NCBI RefSeq assembly: GCF_036417845.1
Contig: NC_089985.1
Span: forward strand, 29,904,583-29,968,582
Source: Apteryx mantelli
Taxonomy: Eukaryota; Chordata; Aves; Apterygiformes; Apterygidae
DNA length: 64,000 bases
Direction of reading: 5' to 3'
The position numbers and the translations under genes were made by a program. Each line of letters opens with the position of its first letter. Position 1 is the stretch's first letter. Shown here piece by piece: positions 1 to 11,699 of this stretch. The notes beneath the pieces are model-generated. The model had not been told where the DNA came from. It worked only from the letters and a program-made list of their open reading frames with translations, and did not search any database.

Positions 1-1132
1 GACACTGGGAGAGTGGCAAGGACATCAGGGACTGTCCTTGCTCTTGTGCTCACTCCCTTCGTCTCGTGGTGGCACAGCCAGCTGCAGGGCTGCGCAGGGG
101 GCTCCAGAGCAGAGAAAGGGCACACTCAGCACATGGAGCAGGCCAGGCGACGGCACACAGCTTGTTGTGGTGTCCTCCAGCTGAGGGCAGCTCCTGGGGG
201 GAATGGGGCATTTCCTGAGAGGAGGAAGGCTGGGGCAGACCCCAGGCCAGAAGCCATGAGAGAGAAGGAGGATGCTGGAGTGGTGATGGGGAAGCAGTGA
301 GGCAGGCCGCATCAGCTCTATTCCCTGCATGACATGTCTGCGTCCCGCAGGGCTGTCCCCTTCTCCATGCCAATAGGGACAGGCCCTGGCATGCCAGCAG
401 AGTGACTGGGGCTCAGGAGGGAGGTCCTGCTGGGTGCAATGCTGCCTGCTGAGGTGTCCCACACAGGCTCTGCTCTGCTTTATCCCTGAGATGACAGGGA
501 GGGCGACTCACCAAGTGGGCTGGAGAAGCCCACACCTCACTGAGCTGCCCCCCGATGGGGTGCGAGCAGCCCCTGCGCGCAGGACAGCAGCTGGGGAGTG
601 GCTTGGGCAGCTGCCCTGTGTGCCCCTATGCCAGCCCCAGGGCCCTTTCCCTCTCCCCTGGGGCCTGCTCCTCCTTATCTCACTTCCGCGCGCCTTTCCG
701 CAGCCAGCGCTATCACCGGCGCGAGCAGGGCAGGGGGTGCTTCCCATTGATCTCCAGGCCTGGCCAAGCCTGGGCCAGGGCCAGAGCCCCACTCCGACCG
801 CAGAGCTATTTTGGGATGTTTGTTTGTCCCAAAGGACCCCACGTGCTGAGGAAGGGGGAGCAGTGAGGCCTGGCCAGCGGGGCCCTGTGCCACCAGCCAG
901 GAACCCCATGCAAACTGGCAAGCAGGCCCATGTGCTACGTCCCTCCTGTGGTGTCGTGGCTGGCAAGGAGGACGTTCGCACCCACTCCCTGGCCCCGGGG
1001 CAGGCACAGCCACGCTGCCCCAAGCTCCCTGCAGAGGCGGGCCTCGGGGGTGAGCTGGCATGGGACATGGAGGGGTACACGTGCAGGACAGGGTTGTGCC
1101 CGGGGGCTCCTTCATGCCCACTCTCCTCCCAG
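1..1132. other. Upstream flank or first intron of MPL, no coding exon identified
   Basis: GC-rich sequence before the first recognisable MPL exon. MPL exon 2 opens in phase 1, so a short upstream exon ending in one G of an Asp codon must exist. I found no ATG followed by a convincing signal peptide and a matching donor here. The only hydrophobic run (Leu-rich, near 661-690) has no in-frame Met close by. A phase-compatible donor lies at 1050, but the peptide before it does not look like a signal peptide. Exon 1 may lie left of the window. Confidence 0.5.
675..688 (-). promoter_or_regulatory. Candidate GATA plus ETS composite site near MPL
   Basis: TTATCT (reverse complement AGATAA, a GATA core) at 675-680 is followed one base later by ACTTCCG (reverse complement CGGAAGT, an ETS core) at 682-688. 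Mammalian MPL promoters are known to use GATA and ETS factors for megakaryocyte expression. The pairing lies about 450 bp before MPL exon 2. Both motifs are short, so this is suggestive only. Confidence 0.3.
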
Positions 1133-4100
1133 ATGCTGCGCTCCTGGATGAGGTGCCTGAGGACATCCTCTGCTTCTCCCGCTCCTTCGAGGACCTCACG
1201 TGCTTCTGGGATGAAGAGGAGGAGGAAGAGGCCACGAGCGGGAAGTGCCACTTCTACTACTGGTATAGCAGGTAGGACGTGGTGCCGATGCTACCCCAGC
1301 ACAGTGTGTGCCATGGGAGCTGTGCCCTGTCTGTCTCAGCATGTGCCAGGTGGGGCCCTCCATGGCCATCCCCCAAGTGCAAGGAGAGGCTGGAGAGCCT
1401 GCTGCAAGCTACAGAGTATTTATTGCATGCCCATGGCAGGGCTGGGACTGCTGATGTCCCAGGTCTTGCCTCAGTCTCACTGGGAAGGTGCCCTGTGACG
1501 GACTGGGGTGCAGAGAAGGAGCTGGTGGCACCTCTGGCTGCTAAGGTCTTGATGCCATGTCCCAGGACCCTTCTCCTCCAGGCAGGACCCCCAGACAGGA
1601 CATGCTGGAGGGTCCCTGACTCTCTGTTCTCCAGGGAGGTGCCCAAGGCATGCACAGTTTCTACGCAGAGCCGTGGGGCCAGCGGGATGCGGCATGTCTG
1701 CGTGTTTCCCAGCCAGGACGTGCGACTCTTCAGCCAGCTCTTCATCCTCATCGTGAATGCCACCAGCAACCAGACCAAGTACTCGCGGGAGCTCAGCGTG
1801 GACGCAGTGGGTGAGTTCCTCCCATGGTGCAGCACCCACACAGCAGCAGCTGGCCTCGGCCAGGGCTCCAGGATGCTCCTTGGACTCCACTCTCCATCCT
1901 CCCTGCCCCTCTGCCCATCATAGTCCTTGATGTGGGCAGGCTCGGACTAGCCCCACATGGCGCCAGCCTGCAGCAGTCCCTGCAGGAGCTGGCAATACCC
2001 TGGGTCCTGCACCTGGGGTGACAGCAGGGTCTCCTCCAGCTCCTCAGCACAACCCAGCGGGGCCATGCCTGTGCAGGGGCTGCTGTAGGAGGGCCAACAC
2101 TCTGGCATCTTCCTTGCAGGTCTCATTGCTCCACCGAGGAACATCACAGCCACCTGGACTGGGGTGGCAGGGCAGCTGTGGGTCACCTGGCAGCCCCCAC
2201 TCGAGGACTACCTGAACTTCTTCCTCTACGAGGTCCGTTACTGCATGGAGGGCTCTGGGGAGGCACCCTGCAGCGTAACACTGGACCCCAGTGGGCAGCA
2301 CACTGGAGACCCACTGGTCCTCCAGGCCAGCAGCACCCAGGTGCCCACACCTGAAGGAGCTGCAGCCTCCCCAGGTGCAGGGCAAGTATGTACAGGGGCC
2401 AGGGCCGGGCAGGGGCTCAGGGGCCATGGCTGCTCCTCAGCCTCACCCCTCTCCTGCAGGGACTGGTACAGACCGACAGCTGGGTGCTACTTCGGGACCT
2501 GCGGCCTGGGGTGAGGTACCACATCCAGGTGCGCAGCAAGCCTGACGGCCTCTCCATGGATGGCATGTGGGGCCCCTGGTCCCAGGCAGTGGCTGCAGAG
2601 ACACCCCACTCCTCTGGTGAGTGGCTGTCCCCACTGCCAGGGCTCTGCACGAGACACTGGACCAAGCACAGCGCTGAGCCCAGTGGGGAGGGCGCACACA
2701 CCCCAGGGGAGTGATGGTTGGCGGGCTTGGGGGTGGGTGAGGTGCAGCACCCAGGCGCTATAGGTGCTCAGGGTGAGGAGAAGCAGCCCTCTCCCTGCCT
2801 TGGCTCCTGTGCTCTTGCCTGCCCAGGAGACATCGGCCTGCTCTGTACCACCCCTGACCTGCAGCACGTGCGCTGTGAGTGGAGCTGGGACCCCGCAGAT
2901 GCCAGCAGCTCCCATGAGCTTTTCTACCGGGCACCCCAGAGCAGGGCTGGCAAAAGGTAAAGGCATGCCTGGGATGCGGCACTCATGGGCAGGGGGAGTG
3001 CACCCTGGGGACTGCCGCCTTGCATGGCGCTGTGTCTGGCATTGTGCCCCCCACACTGTGCCTTGCCTCACGCAGCTGTGCCCTGCCATGCTGCAATCTG
3101 CCTCACACCATGCCACCTGCCCACGCACACCGCACCTCCCACAGCCACACCAGGCCCTGCTGACTCTCTGACTTGGGGCTGCCCTGGCTTTCCTGGACAA
3201 GGGCAAGAGAAGTGAGGCAGTGCTGGCCTGATGGGGACAGCAGTGGCTTTGCTCCAGGAGAGAACCCCACAGTCAAGCAGGGCTGGCAGAGGGTGAGGAC
3301 AGCAGGGCTTTGGCCGAGGGGCTGACGTGCTCCCTGCTCCCTCCGCAGGGAAGAAGCATGGCAGCGGTGTGAGGCAGTGAGCGTGGGGGCCCAGGGCACC
3401 CACACCTGCACATTTCAGCCCAGGGCTGGCAGTGCCATCTCTGTCCTGGTGAACGTCACCTGGCCCCACACGCGGCCCACGCTCAGCTACTTCAGGGAAC
3501 CCTTCTGGTTGCACCAGGCTGGTGAGTCCCAGCACCGATGCTGCCCATGGCCGGCTGGCGGGAGGCCCTTCAGACTCCAAGGGAGCAGGGTCCCCTGGCA
3601 GTGACATGTCCTTGTCTTCACAGTGCTCACAGATCCCCCACAGCTTCTGCAAGCCACGGTGGTGCAGGGCCGGCTGAGCCTGCAGTGGGTGCCACCCCTA
3701 GAGGAGCTGGGGGAGCAGCTGGCTTATCAGCTCCGCTACTCTGTGGAGAATAGCCACGACTGGAAGGTAATGGGGTGGGCAGGCACCCTCTGCTCGCCAC
3801 AGCTGGGACTCTCCCGAGCAGCCCTGGCCCCCCTCTGCTGCTGGTACTCATCCCCTGCGTGGGGTGAGGCAAGGCAGACCCTAGTCCTAGCTCTGCCCTT
3901 TTGCAGCCCCACAGCAGCTATCATCTCTAATTCAGCTCTGCCCTGTAGGTCTTGCAAGTCCCACGGGCAGCCAGGAAAGAAGTCCTGGACCTGCGCCCTG
4001 GCGCTCGCTACCTTGCCCAGGTGCGAGCCCAGCCCAGTGGGCCATGGTATCAGGGCAACTGGAGCGCCTGGTCCAAACCTGTTGTGGTTGATGCCATGGC

Positions 4101-5260
4101 TGATGCAGGTAAGGGGTAGGACAGGAGTGGAGGCTGTGGCCGGATGAGCCATAGGGCAGAAGGCTGAGGATGTTGGAAATGGGATGTGGAGCACTGGGCA
4201 GAGGGTGACAGGGCTGTGAGGGGCACAGGGCTGTAGGCCTGGGAAGCTCTGCCTTCTCAGTGTTCCTCCTCCAACCCAGGCTGGATCATCCCAAGTGTTG
4301 CGGTGGTGCCACTGCTCTTCACAGGAATGCTCTTGGGCCTGAGGTGCACCTTCCCCTCCCTGTATAGGTAAGGCCTGACCCGCATGCACCTCCTGCCTGC
4401 ACCTCCTGCCTGCACCTCATTGGGGTGGGTGCAGCACAAGGCCTGAGCACCCCATCCCACGGGCTCTCCCCAGGCCAGGGCACACCTGGGCTGGGGTTTG
4501 CCTTTGACACCCCTCTTCCTCCCGCCCAGCAGCGTGAAGCAGAAGCTCTGGCCACCTGTCCCAGACCTGCACCGTGCACTGGGCAACTTCCTCAATGAGA
4601 GCAGCAAGCACAGCCAGGTGAGGACGCTGCAGCAGGGTTCACAGGGTAGTGAGCTGGCTTGGCTCCAACACCTCACTGTGACACCCTCTGCTCTACAGCT
4701 GAGCCCTCTCCAGCAATCCCAGCCAGAGGAGCACCTTCCCAGCCTCCCTCTAGGAGCTGGAGAAGAGTGCACAGGGCCCAGGAAACAGCTCCTGAGCCCC
4801 CAGACTGCCCACAGGGACCCCAAGCCCACAGGGCCCAGCTGTGGCAATGGCTTGGCTCCAGGGACAGAGCTGGAGCATGGCTCCCCTGGGGCACCTCAAG
4901 GGACCCAACATGGCTCCCCTGGGGCACCCCTGCTGCGAGAGCCACTCCAGCCACGTCCCCTCTCTCCCACAGGCCAACGCCTTCTACAAGCAGCCCCCGG
5001 AGGACGCTGTGCTGCCCTGCCTGCTGGAGGTGCTGCCGGACCGGCGGGCCGCAGAGCTGGCCGCGCCGCCCAAGGGGCCGCAGGGGCGGGAGGAGGCCGG
5101 CGGCCCCCCGCAGGAGTACGCGGCCGGCAGGCTGCCCGGCGGCCTCCCGGCCAAGCGGGGCCCGCCCTGGGGCTCCGCGGAGCGCCCCGCGCCCACCACG
5201 GACATCGCCAACCAGTCCTATCTCCTCATGAGCGGCTGGGAGCCGCGGGGGCCGCCCTGA
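1133..5260 (+). CDS. MPL: Thrombopoietin receptor MPL, exons 2-12 (exon 1 missing)
   Basis: Class I cytokine receptor for thrombopoietin; single-pass plasma-membrane protein signalling through JAK2/STAT in megakaryocytes and stem cells. Exons: 1133-1271, 1635-1810, 2120-2385, 2460-2616, 2827-2956, 3349-3521, 3624-3766, 3949-4108, 4280-4367, 4530-4617, 4973-5260; every junction is GT/AG and phases close to give about 601 residues, close to human MPL minus exon 1. The start resembles human CFSRTFEDLTCFWDEEE. WSXWS-type motifs are WGPWS (2568-2582) and WSAWS (4060-4074), marking two cytokine-receptor modules. Exon 10 holds the membrane helix, and exon 11 holds box 1 (WPPVPDLHR, from 4549). Exon 12 is very CpG-rich and ends NQSYLLMSGWEPRGPP. 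Departures from human: the RWQFP motif reads RCTFP, and the last cytoplasmic Tyr is absent. It sits 5' of CDC20 as in mammals. Confidence 0.93.
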
Positions 5261-5296
5261 GCGCGGCCCGCGGGCGCCTCGCCTCCCCGCTTGTGC

Positions 5297-5302
5297 CATA
5301 AA
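5297..5302 (+). terminator. MPL: MPL variant poly(A) signal
   Basis: CATAAA lies 36 bases after the MPL stop codon. It is a weak variant of AATAAA, and no canonical hexamer follows before the CDC20 promoter. The implied 3' UTR is very short. Confidence 0.4.
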
Positions 5303-5579
5303 CGAGACGCGGACGGACTCGGCCTCCTCTCCTTCGCGGCGCCCGCGGCTCCTGCCCGCTCGCGCGCTCTCCCCCTCATCTCCTCTGCCTTTCCCCTGCC
5401 CCCCCCGCCCCACACTGCCCCCAGCGGCCCCGGTTCGCAGTGCCCGGCGGCTCGGGCCCAGCGCGGAACCGGCTCCCAGGGAAGCGGAGCGAAGCGGAAG
5501 ACAGCGAAACACCCTCAGCCCCTCGCCACCCTCCGACTGCCGGCCTCGGGGCCGCCCAGCGGGCAGAGCCCCGCCTCGC

Positions 5580-5730
5580 CGCGCGGCGCAGCCAATCGCG
5601 ACGCGGCGCGCGGCGGTCGCCATGGCAGCGCGCGGCGGTTGGGTTTGAAGAGACCAATGGGAGGAGCGGCCGCGCGGGGTTTAAATGCGGCGCGGAGCGG
5701 GGCTGCACGAGCCTCAACCGGAGAGCGCAG
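5580..5730 (+). promoter_or_regulatory. CDC20: CDC20 cell-cycle promoter and 5' UTR exon
   Basis: CpG-rich core promoter with two CCAAT boxes (5592-5596, 5654-5658; NF-Y sites). A CDE/CHR-like element has GGCGG at 5634-5638 and TTTGAA at 5644-5649. A second TTTAAA (5680-5685) could act as a CHR or TATA-like element. CHR plus CCAAT boxes is the known arrangement by which DREAM and B-MYB-MuvB repress G1 and activate G2/M expression, fitting CDC20. A non-coding first exon probably starts near 5700 and ends at 5730 before a GTGGTG donor; the next exon begins at 5967, four bases before the ATG. Transcription start is inferred. Confidence 0.7.
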
Positions 5731-5970
5731 GTGGTGAGGGGGCAACAGGCGGCCACCCGCGGTGGGGGAGGGGAATCGGCACCCCGGGGCGGGGGCCCGA
5801 GGGGAAGGGGGGCCCTGAGGGAGGCCGAGGGGAAGGGGGCCCTGATGGAAAAGGGAGCCGGGGGCGAGGCGGGGACCCGGCGCGGCCCGGGCCCGCCCGG
5901 ATCAGGCCGGCGGCGCGGACCGTGCCCCCGCGCGGGGCCCTGCTGACGCTGCCCGCCCGCCCGCAGCGCC

Positions 5971-8900
5971 ATGGCGCAGTTCGTGTTCGAGGCGGACCTG
6001 CACGGGCTGCTGAAGCTGGACACGCCGATCCCCAACGCGCCGCCCGCGCGGTGGCAGCGCAAGGCCAAGGAGAGCGGCGCCCCCGGGCCCAGTCCCGCCG
6101 CCGGCGTGTCGCCCATGAAGCCGGCCAACCGCTCCCACAGCGCCAGCAAGACGCCGTCCAAGACCCCCGGTGAGCAGCAGGCTGCCGGACCGCGGTGGGG
6201 GGAGCACGCCCGGGCGGCACTGGGGCTCCGAGGCTCTGCCAGGCCGCCCTGGTCCAGCCGCTAGTCGGGCGGGTTACAGTGCCCCGGCTCCCGGGGGCCA
6301 CCTGCCTTGTCTTCCCGGGCACGAGGTGGGCAGGGCTCTGTGCACTGAGTTTGGGTGAACTGCTGTCCCACAGCAGTGCCTCGCTGGCCCAGCTCTGTGT
6401 TGTGGCACGTGTCGGAGTGTGCATACTGACAGTTCTGCATGCTGCAACAGCATTTTAGCATTCTCAGCTTAGCTGGAAGCACTGGAGTTGTTGCATTAGA
6501 CCCAAGGATATATCTAATGGCACTGAGCTTGGGTTGGGGACTGCCAGGATACAGCGAGGTATACAGGCCAGAAATATGAGTTATCTGTAACTTGTGCAGA
6601 ATGTGCAACAATGCTATGAGTCTTACTATGATCATGCGGCTTTTCTGGTAGATGTTATGTAGTCTATTGCTGGTAGACTGCCTCTTAGAGTGCAAGTTTT
6701 GCTGTGTCTCTTGAAAGCTCTAATACAGGCTGTCTGACAGCTGTAAGAGAATATTTATGCATGTGAATTCAGGTAAATCAGGATCCAAAATCCAGAGCAC
6801 CCCAACAAAGGCTGGGGGGGACCGCTACATTCCCAACCGCAGCACTATGCAGATGGAGATGGCCAATTTTCTCCTAACCAAAGAGAATGACCCTGCCGAG
6901 GATTCCCCTACCAAGAAGGTGAGCATGATGCTGGCAATATTATGATTGTTATAATAAGCATTATGCAATAGTTAATCCTTCTTGACCTTTCCCAGAGAAG
7001 CAAACTAAAGTCTAACAAATGGGTTTGTGAGGCTAATAGCCCCAGCTACCACAGCTTCCAGCTCTGGGCTTCAGGAGTCTGGGGTGTGGTGGAAGCTGTA
7101 ATGGCTGCAAGCTGCCACACAGGCTGAGTCTAGCTGCTTGGTGGGGATGTTTCCTCAGGTACAGGAAAGAGTGTAGAGCCTCCTTATATCTCTGCTTCCA
7201 TTCCAGTCTGTGCAGCTTCTGCTAGCAAAATTCAACTTTGAAGGGCTAATGAGGCTTTTAAATTGAGCAGCCTACAGAGGCACAAAGCTGTGAGCCTGTA
7301 CACAGTGAAACTGCTGGTGGTAGCTATTCTAGGACAATGTCTGCATAGGGAGCTATTCTGGAATGTGTACACTGTGTTCTGAAATCTGTTTATGGAGCAC
7401 ATGGTCCCTTGTGGCTGTGGCTTCCCCTCTGGCAATGAGAATTGTTGAATTTGCCCCTCTTCTGTATGAAAATGTTGTGAGCAGGACACAGTGCCAAGGT
7501 CTGAAGAAAAAATACTCTGAGCTGCCTATGTGCAGCTGACTCCTACAGTACAGCCATGTACCTTCTGATTCTGGGAGAAGAGGGCTGGGTATATGCCCCA
7601 CCAGCTGCAGTTTTGTGTGAGGTGCAGCATGGGCTTTGTATTTCAAATGAGTCATGCTGAGGGTGGTTTGTCTCTAGGAGCAACAGAAAGCCTGGGCAGT
7701 GAACCTGAATGGTTTTGATGTAGAAGAGGCAAAGATCCTTCGCCTTAGTGGAAAGCCACAGAATGCTCCAGAAGGTATGATGCAGGGTCTGATGGTGAGT
7801 TGACTCAGCTGGAGAGATTTGGGGAGGGGAACTGTAACTCAGACCCTATGTTTGGACATGGGAGAGAACAACTGACTTTCTCAGAGCTCTTGCACACTGG
7901 AGTTTCCCTTCTAGCTTTTCTGAAGTTGGAGATCCGGCAAAACAGCTATGCTGAAATACTTTACAAAAATTGAGCAGTGACTGCCAGTTGCTAACTTGCA
8001 CTGCATATGGCAAATCTTCATGATGTCTGTAAAGGCCTCAAACTCTGCTGCACACTTTGTAGTTAACTGTTTTTAAACATGGTGGGATACAGAAAACCAA
8101 ACTCTTCCCTCTGATTGGGATTTAACTTTCATTGGAAGGGTCTACTAGTTGGGTGAGCAGTGATCAGCCAGGAGGAAACTGTAACTTAAGATAACAAAGC
8201 TGTTCCTCTGCACACAGGCTATCAGAATAACCTGAAAGTGCTCTACAGTCAGAAGACCACACCTGGGTCCAGCAGGAAGAATGGTAGATACATTCCCTCA
8301 ATGCCAGACCGAATCCTTGATGCACCGGAAATTCGCAATGACTATTGTAAGTAGGCTGCAATGGTGAGTGGGCATTAAGATCATTCTGCACTGGAGTATC
8401 ACTGGGAGGTGTCTGTTGCTTCCTCTTGCTCTCTTGTTGAGAGGCTAGACCAGCTACATATTTTTTCCAGTAATTAGGACAGTGTGGTTCTAAGAACTGG
8501 AGCTAACTTGGCTGATTTGGTGTCTTATGCATCCAGGCTGGCATTGACCACTTCTGGAGTGTCCCTGTGTAGCCTTTATAGGAACAGTGGTCCAGAGTGC
8601 CATGCAAGTGATTTGGATCAGGGCTATCTGAGCCTGCTAGCTGGGCACAGTGACTTCCAGGAGGCTGCCCCTTAACTGCACACACACACAACTGGCTTAG
8701 GTGGAAGATGTGGTATCAGCACTGGGTGAAAGTTTTTGGCTGCAGTGCTGTGCTGAGGTGTGGGCAGGGCTCTCCAGCAAAGCACAGTGTGTCCTGCATT
8801 GGTCTTCCAAATTGTAGATCTGAATCTCATTGACTGGAGCTCTCAGAACTTCCTGGCAGTGGCTCTGGACAACTCTGTGTATCTGTGGAATTATTCTTCT

Positions 8901-11602
8901 GGGGAGATCATCCAGCTGCTGCAGATGGAGCATCCAGATGATTATGTTTCTTCTGTGTCATGGATTAAAGAAGGAAACTATCTTGCTGTTGGCACAAGTA
9001 ATGCTGAGGTCCAGGTGAGTGTAGGAATAAAACTAGAGGTGTTGTCTAGGAATTGCTGAAGATGTGGACCTTGGACAAAGTCTTGACTAGCACCAAAAGG
9101 ATACAGTGCACTCTGACTTGTCTTCGCCCCACAGGTGGGAGGGGTGTTGGGTGTGTGTGGGCCTTACTCCAGTTAAGCAGTGAGTTGCTGGCCTTGATGG
9201 GGAATTGCCAAGTGAAATGGGTGACCTGTGATAGAGAAATGCACAGAACATCTCGGAGGACAATGTGCTCTGCCATGTCAGATAACAGGTATTATCTGAA
9301 GGAATCCTCATAGTCATGTCAGCAGGAAGTGGCACAAATTCAAAGTAGCTGTTCATGTCTTTGCCATCTGCTGCTACTCTCCAGTAGGCTGTCTGTGGCT
9401 TTCACTGCAGTGGGATTCTTCTCTGCAGTCTTGTCTACCAGTGGTTGTACCCCTGGCAAGTGAGGATGCAAAGCCTAGCAGGGAGTCTGCATCCAGCTGT
9501 GGCCAGGCTTCTGGGCAGTGACTAATGGCAGCAGCAGGCAGTGTTTGGCTTTGGGGTTCTCCAGCATCTGGATTTACTTTTTGTTCTGTAGGCATGAGGT
9601 ACAAGTTTATATCTGTTCCCACACTGAAAAGGTTGAATGCCAAAGCCTGTGCAGTAAAGTTCCCTGGGCAAAGATGAGGGTGCTATTGGCTGGGTTTTCT
9701 GGTACACTGGAGAACTTAGTGCTCTGTCTCTCTAGCTATGGGACATACAGCAGCAGAAACGTCTCCGAAACATGATCAGTCATTCTTCACGTGTGGGGTC
9801 CCTGAGCTGGAACAGCTACATCCTCTCCAGGTAAGATTATAGGTGTGTGGGGGTGAATGGCATGTCCAACTGTTGCAGATTCCTATCTTAGATCCACGCA
9901 GTGTGGGTTAGGGATGGCTTGGAAGGAGCTTCTGGCCTGGCTTGGGATTCCTTTTCATCCCATTCCATTGGGACCATGGGTAGAAGGGCTCTCTTTTCCC
10001 TTGCCCTTTGTGCTGAAGTTGCTAATCCTGTGGCTGCCCTGCCAACTCATGTCAACAGCCCAGTGATGCTGGTAACGCTGGCTGAAATCCAGCAGTGGCT
10101 AAGGCAGTCTAGCAACACACAAGCACAAAGATGGCTTGTAGTGAAAACGTGCCCACCTGACCCTGCAAACCTACCTTCTCTCTTCAGCGGGGCACGGACT
10201 GGCCATATCCACCACCATGATGTCAGAGTGGCTGAGCACCATGTGGCCACGCTTGCTGGCCACACACAAGAGGTTTGTGGACTCAAGTGGTCATTAGATG
10301 GACGCTACCTGGCCAGTGGGGGCAATGACAACCTGGTGAATATCTGGCCGTGTACCCAAGGGGATAGTGCGGACTTTGCTCCTGTACAGACCTTCACTCA
10401 GCACCAGGGTGCTGTCAAGGTGAGTGTATGGCTGCTGTGGGTGAGGTATGGGCATATGTTTGTATACAAGACAGACATGATGTACTTGGTGTGCTGCTAG
10501 AAGATTTGCTGTACCTCTCTGCACCCTAGAGGGAGACTGCTGTGTGCAGAGAGGCTGCCCTGGTGCTGTGGTGGCTTGGGCTCTTGAAGGTGCAGTAGGG
10601 AGCAGATTGCCTCTGGCATGTCTTAGAATTAACACTTTTCTTGCAGGCTGTGGCCTGGTGTCCGTGGCAGTCAAATGTTCTAGCCACAGGAGGTGGGACT
10701 AGCGACAGACACATCCGGATTTGGAATGTGTGTTCTGGCACCTGCCTCAGTGCTGTCGATGCCCATTCTCAGGTGAGGCATAAATACCAGCTCAGTGTCA
10801 AACATCTGTACAGAGCTGCTGGCTCCTGAGGTCTGGGGGAATGGGAAAGGAAGGAATCATAAAGGCTTGCCTCTGGGTGATGAGTGTCTGCATGAGCAGC
10901 TTGCCTCTTACCTGCATTACTGCCTTTTCCCAGGTTTGCTCTATTCTGTGGTCAACAAATTACAAGGAGTTCATTTCAGGCCATGGCTTTGCGCAGAACC
11001 AGCTGGTGGTATGGAAGTATCCAACGATGGCCAAGGTCACTGAGCTTCGAGGTAGGTTGGGCCCTTTGTCTAGGGAAAGGCTGCCATATATTAAAGGCTG
11101 ATGTGATCTTTGGTTTGAGCAGATTTCTGAGGCCTTGCCTAGAGTATCAGTGATGCAGAATAGTGTCCAGGGGAATGCTGCTAGAGGGAGGCATCTCTGT
11201 GGGATGCTGAAGAAAGTCTGGTGCTCCAAATGAATGCCTAGGGTGTGAACCTATGCTGCCTTGGCAGGGTGTGGGGACAGCTGTGCAAGCTCCAGGGGGC
11301 TGGTGGGGCTCATGTGGGCAGGTAGCAGCAAAACATGGGGTGAATGCAACTGTTGTAGAACCAAAGGGAGTGAGCAGGGCATGGGGCCATCAGCCCAGCC
11401 CTGACTGCACAACTCCTCCTCAGGTCACACAGCCAGAGTCCTGAATCTGACCATGAGTCCAGATGGCTCAACAGTGGCATCAGCAGCTGCTGATGAAACT
11501 CTGCGGCTCTGGCGCTGTTTTGAGATGGACCCCATTAAGAAGAAGGAAAAAGAGAAGGCAAGCAGTGCCAAAAGCAGCATCATTCACCAGGGCATACGAT
11601 GA
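5971..11602 (+). CDS. CDC20: CDC20, activator of the anaphase-promoting complex
   Basis: WD40 co-activator and substrate receptor of APC/C in mitosis; target of the spindle checkpoint. Exons: 5971-6169, 6773-6918, 7678-7774, 8218-8346, 8818-9014, 9736-9830, 10188-10419, 10647-10772, 10934-11051, 11424-11602; total 1518 nt, 505 aa (human 499). The start [17 protein letters not shown] matches human, with Kozak GCGCCATGG. Visible motifs: C-box DRYIPNR (6820-6840), KEN box (6880-6888), KILR Mad2-binding motif in exon 4, seven-bladed WD40 propeller across exons 6-11 and the C-terminal Ile-Arg tail that docks on APC/C. The mammalian CRY degron reads GRY (8283-8291). It lies 3' of MPL and converges on ELOVL1. 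Confidence 0.97.
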
Positions 11603-11664
11603 GTGCACAGTGCAGCTGGGGGGAGGGGGGAAATGGGCCTATACTGTACAGTATTTTAAGTGTT

Positions 11665-11670
11665 AATAAA
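11665..11670 (+). terminator. CDC20: CDC20 poly(A) signal
   Basis: Canonical AATAAA 63 bases after the stop, followed by a T-rich stretch. A second AATAAA at 12229-12234 could serve a longer 3' UTR. Confidence 0.8.
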
Positions 11671-11699
11671 CATCTTCAGTTTGATTTTTTTTTTTAATG

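Noticed and set aside
930-1049. MPL exon 1 candidates ending at the donor GTGAGC at 1050
   Set aside because: Phase from the frame starting near 909 would fit, but the peptide is hydrophilic and basic, not a signal peptide.
434-1498. 354-codon open frame over the MPL first-exon region
   Set aside because: It runs through the exon 2 boundary in the wrong frame, resembles no protein and reflects low stop density in GC-rich DNA.
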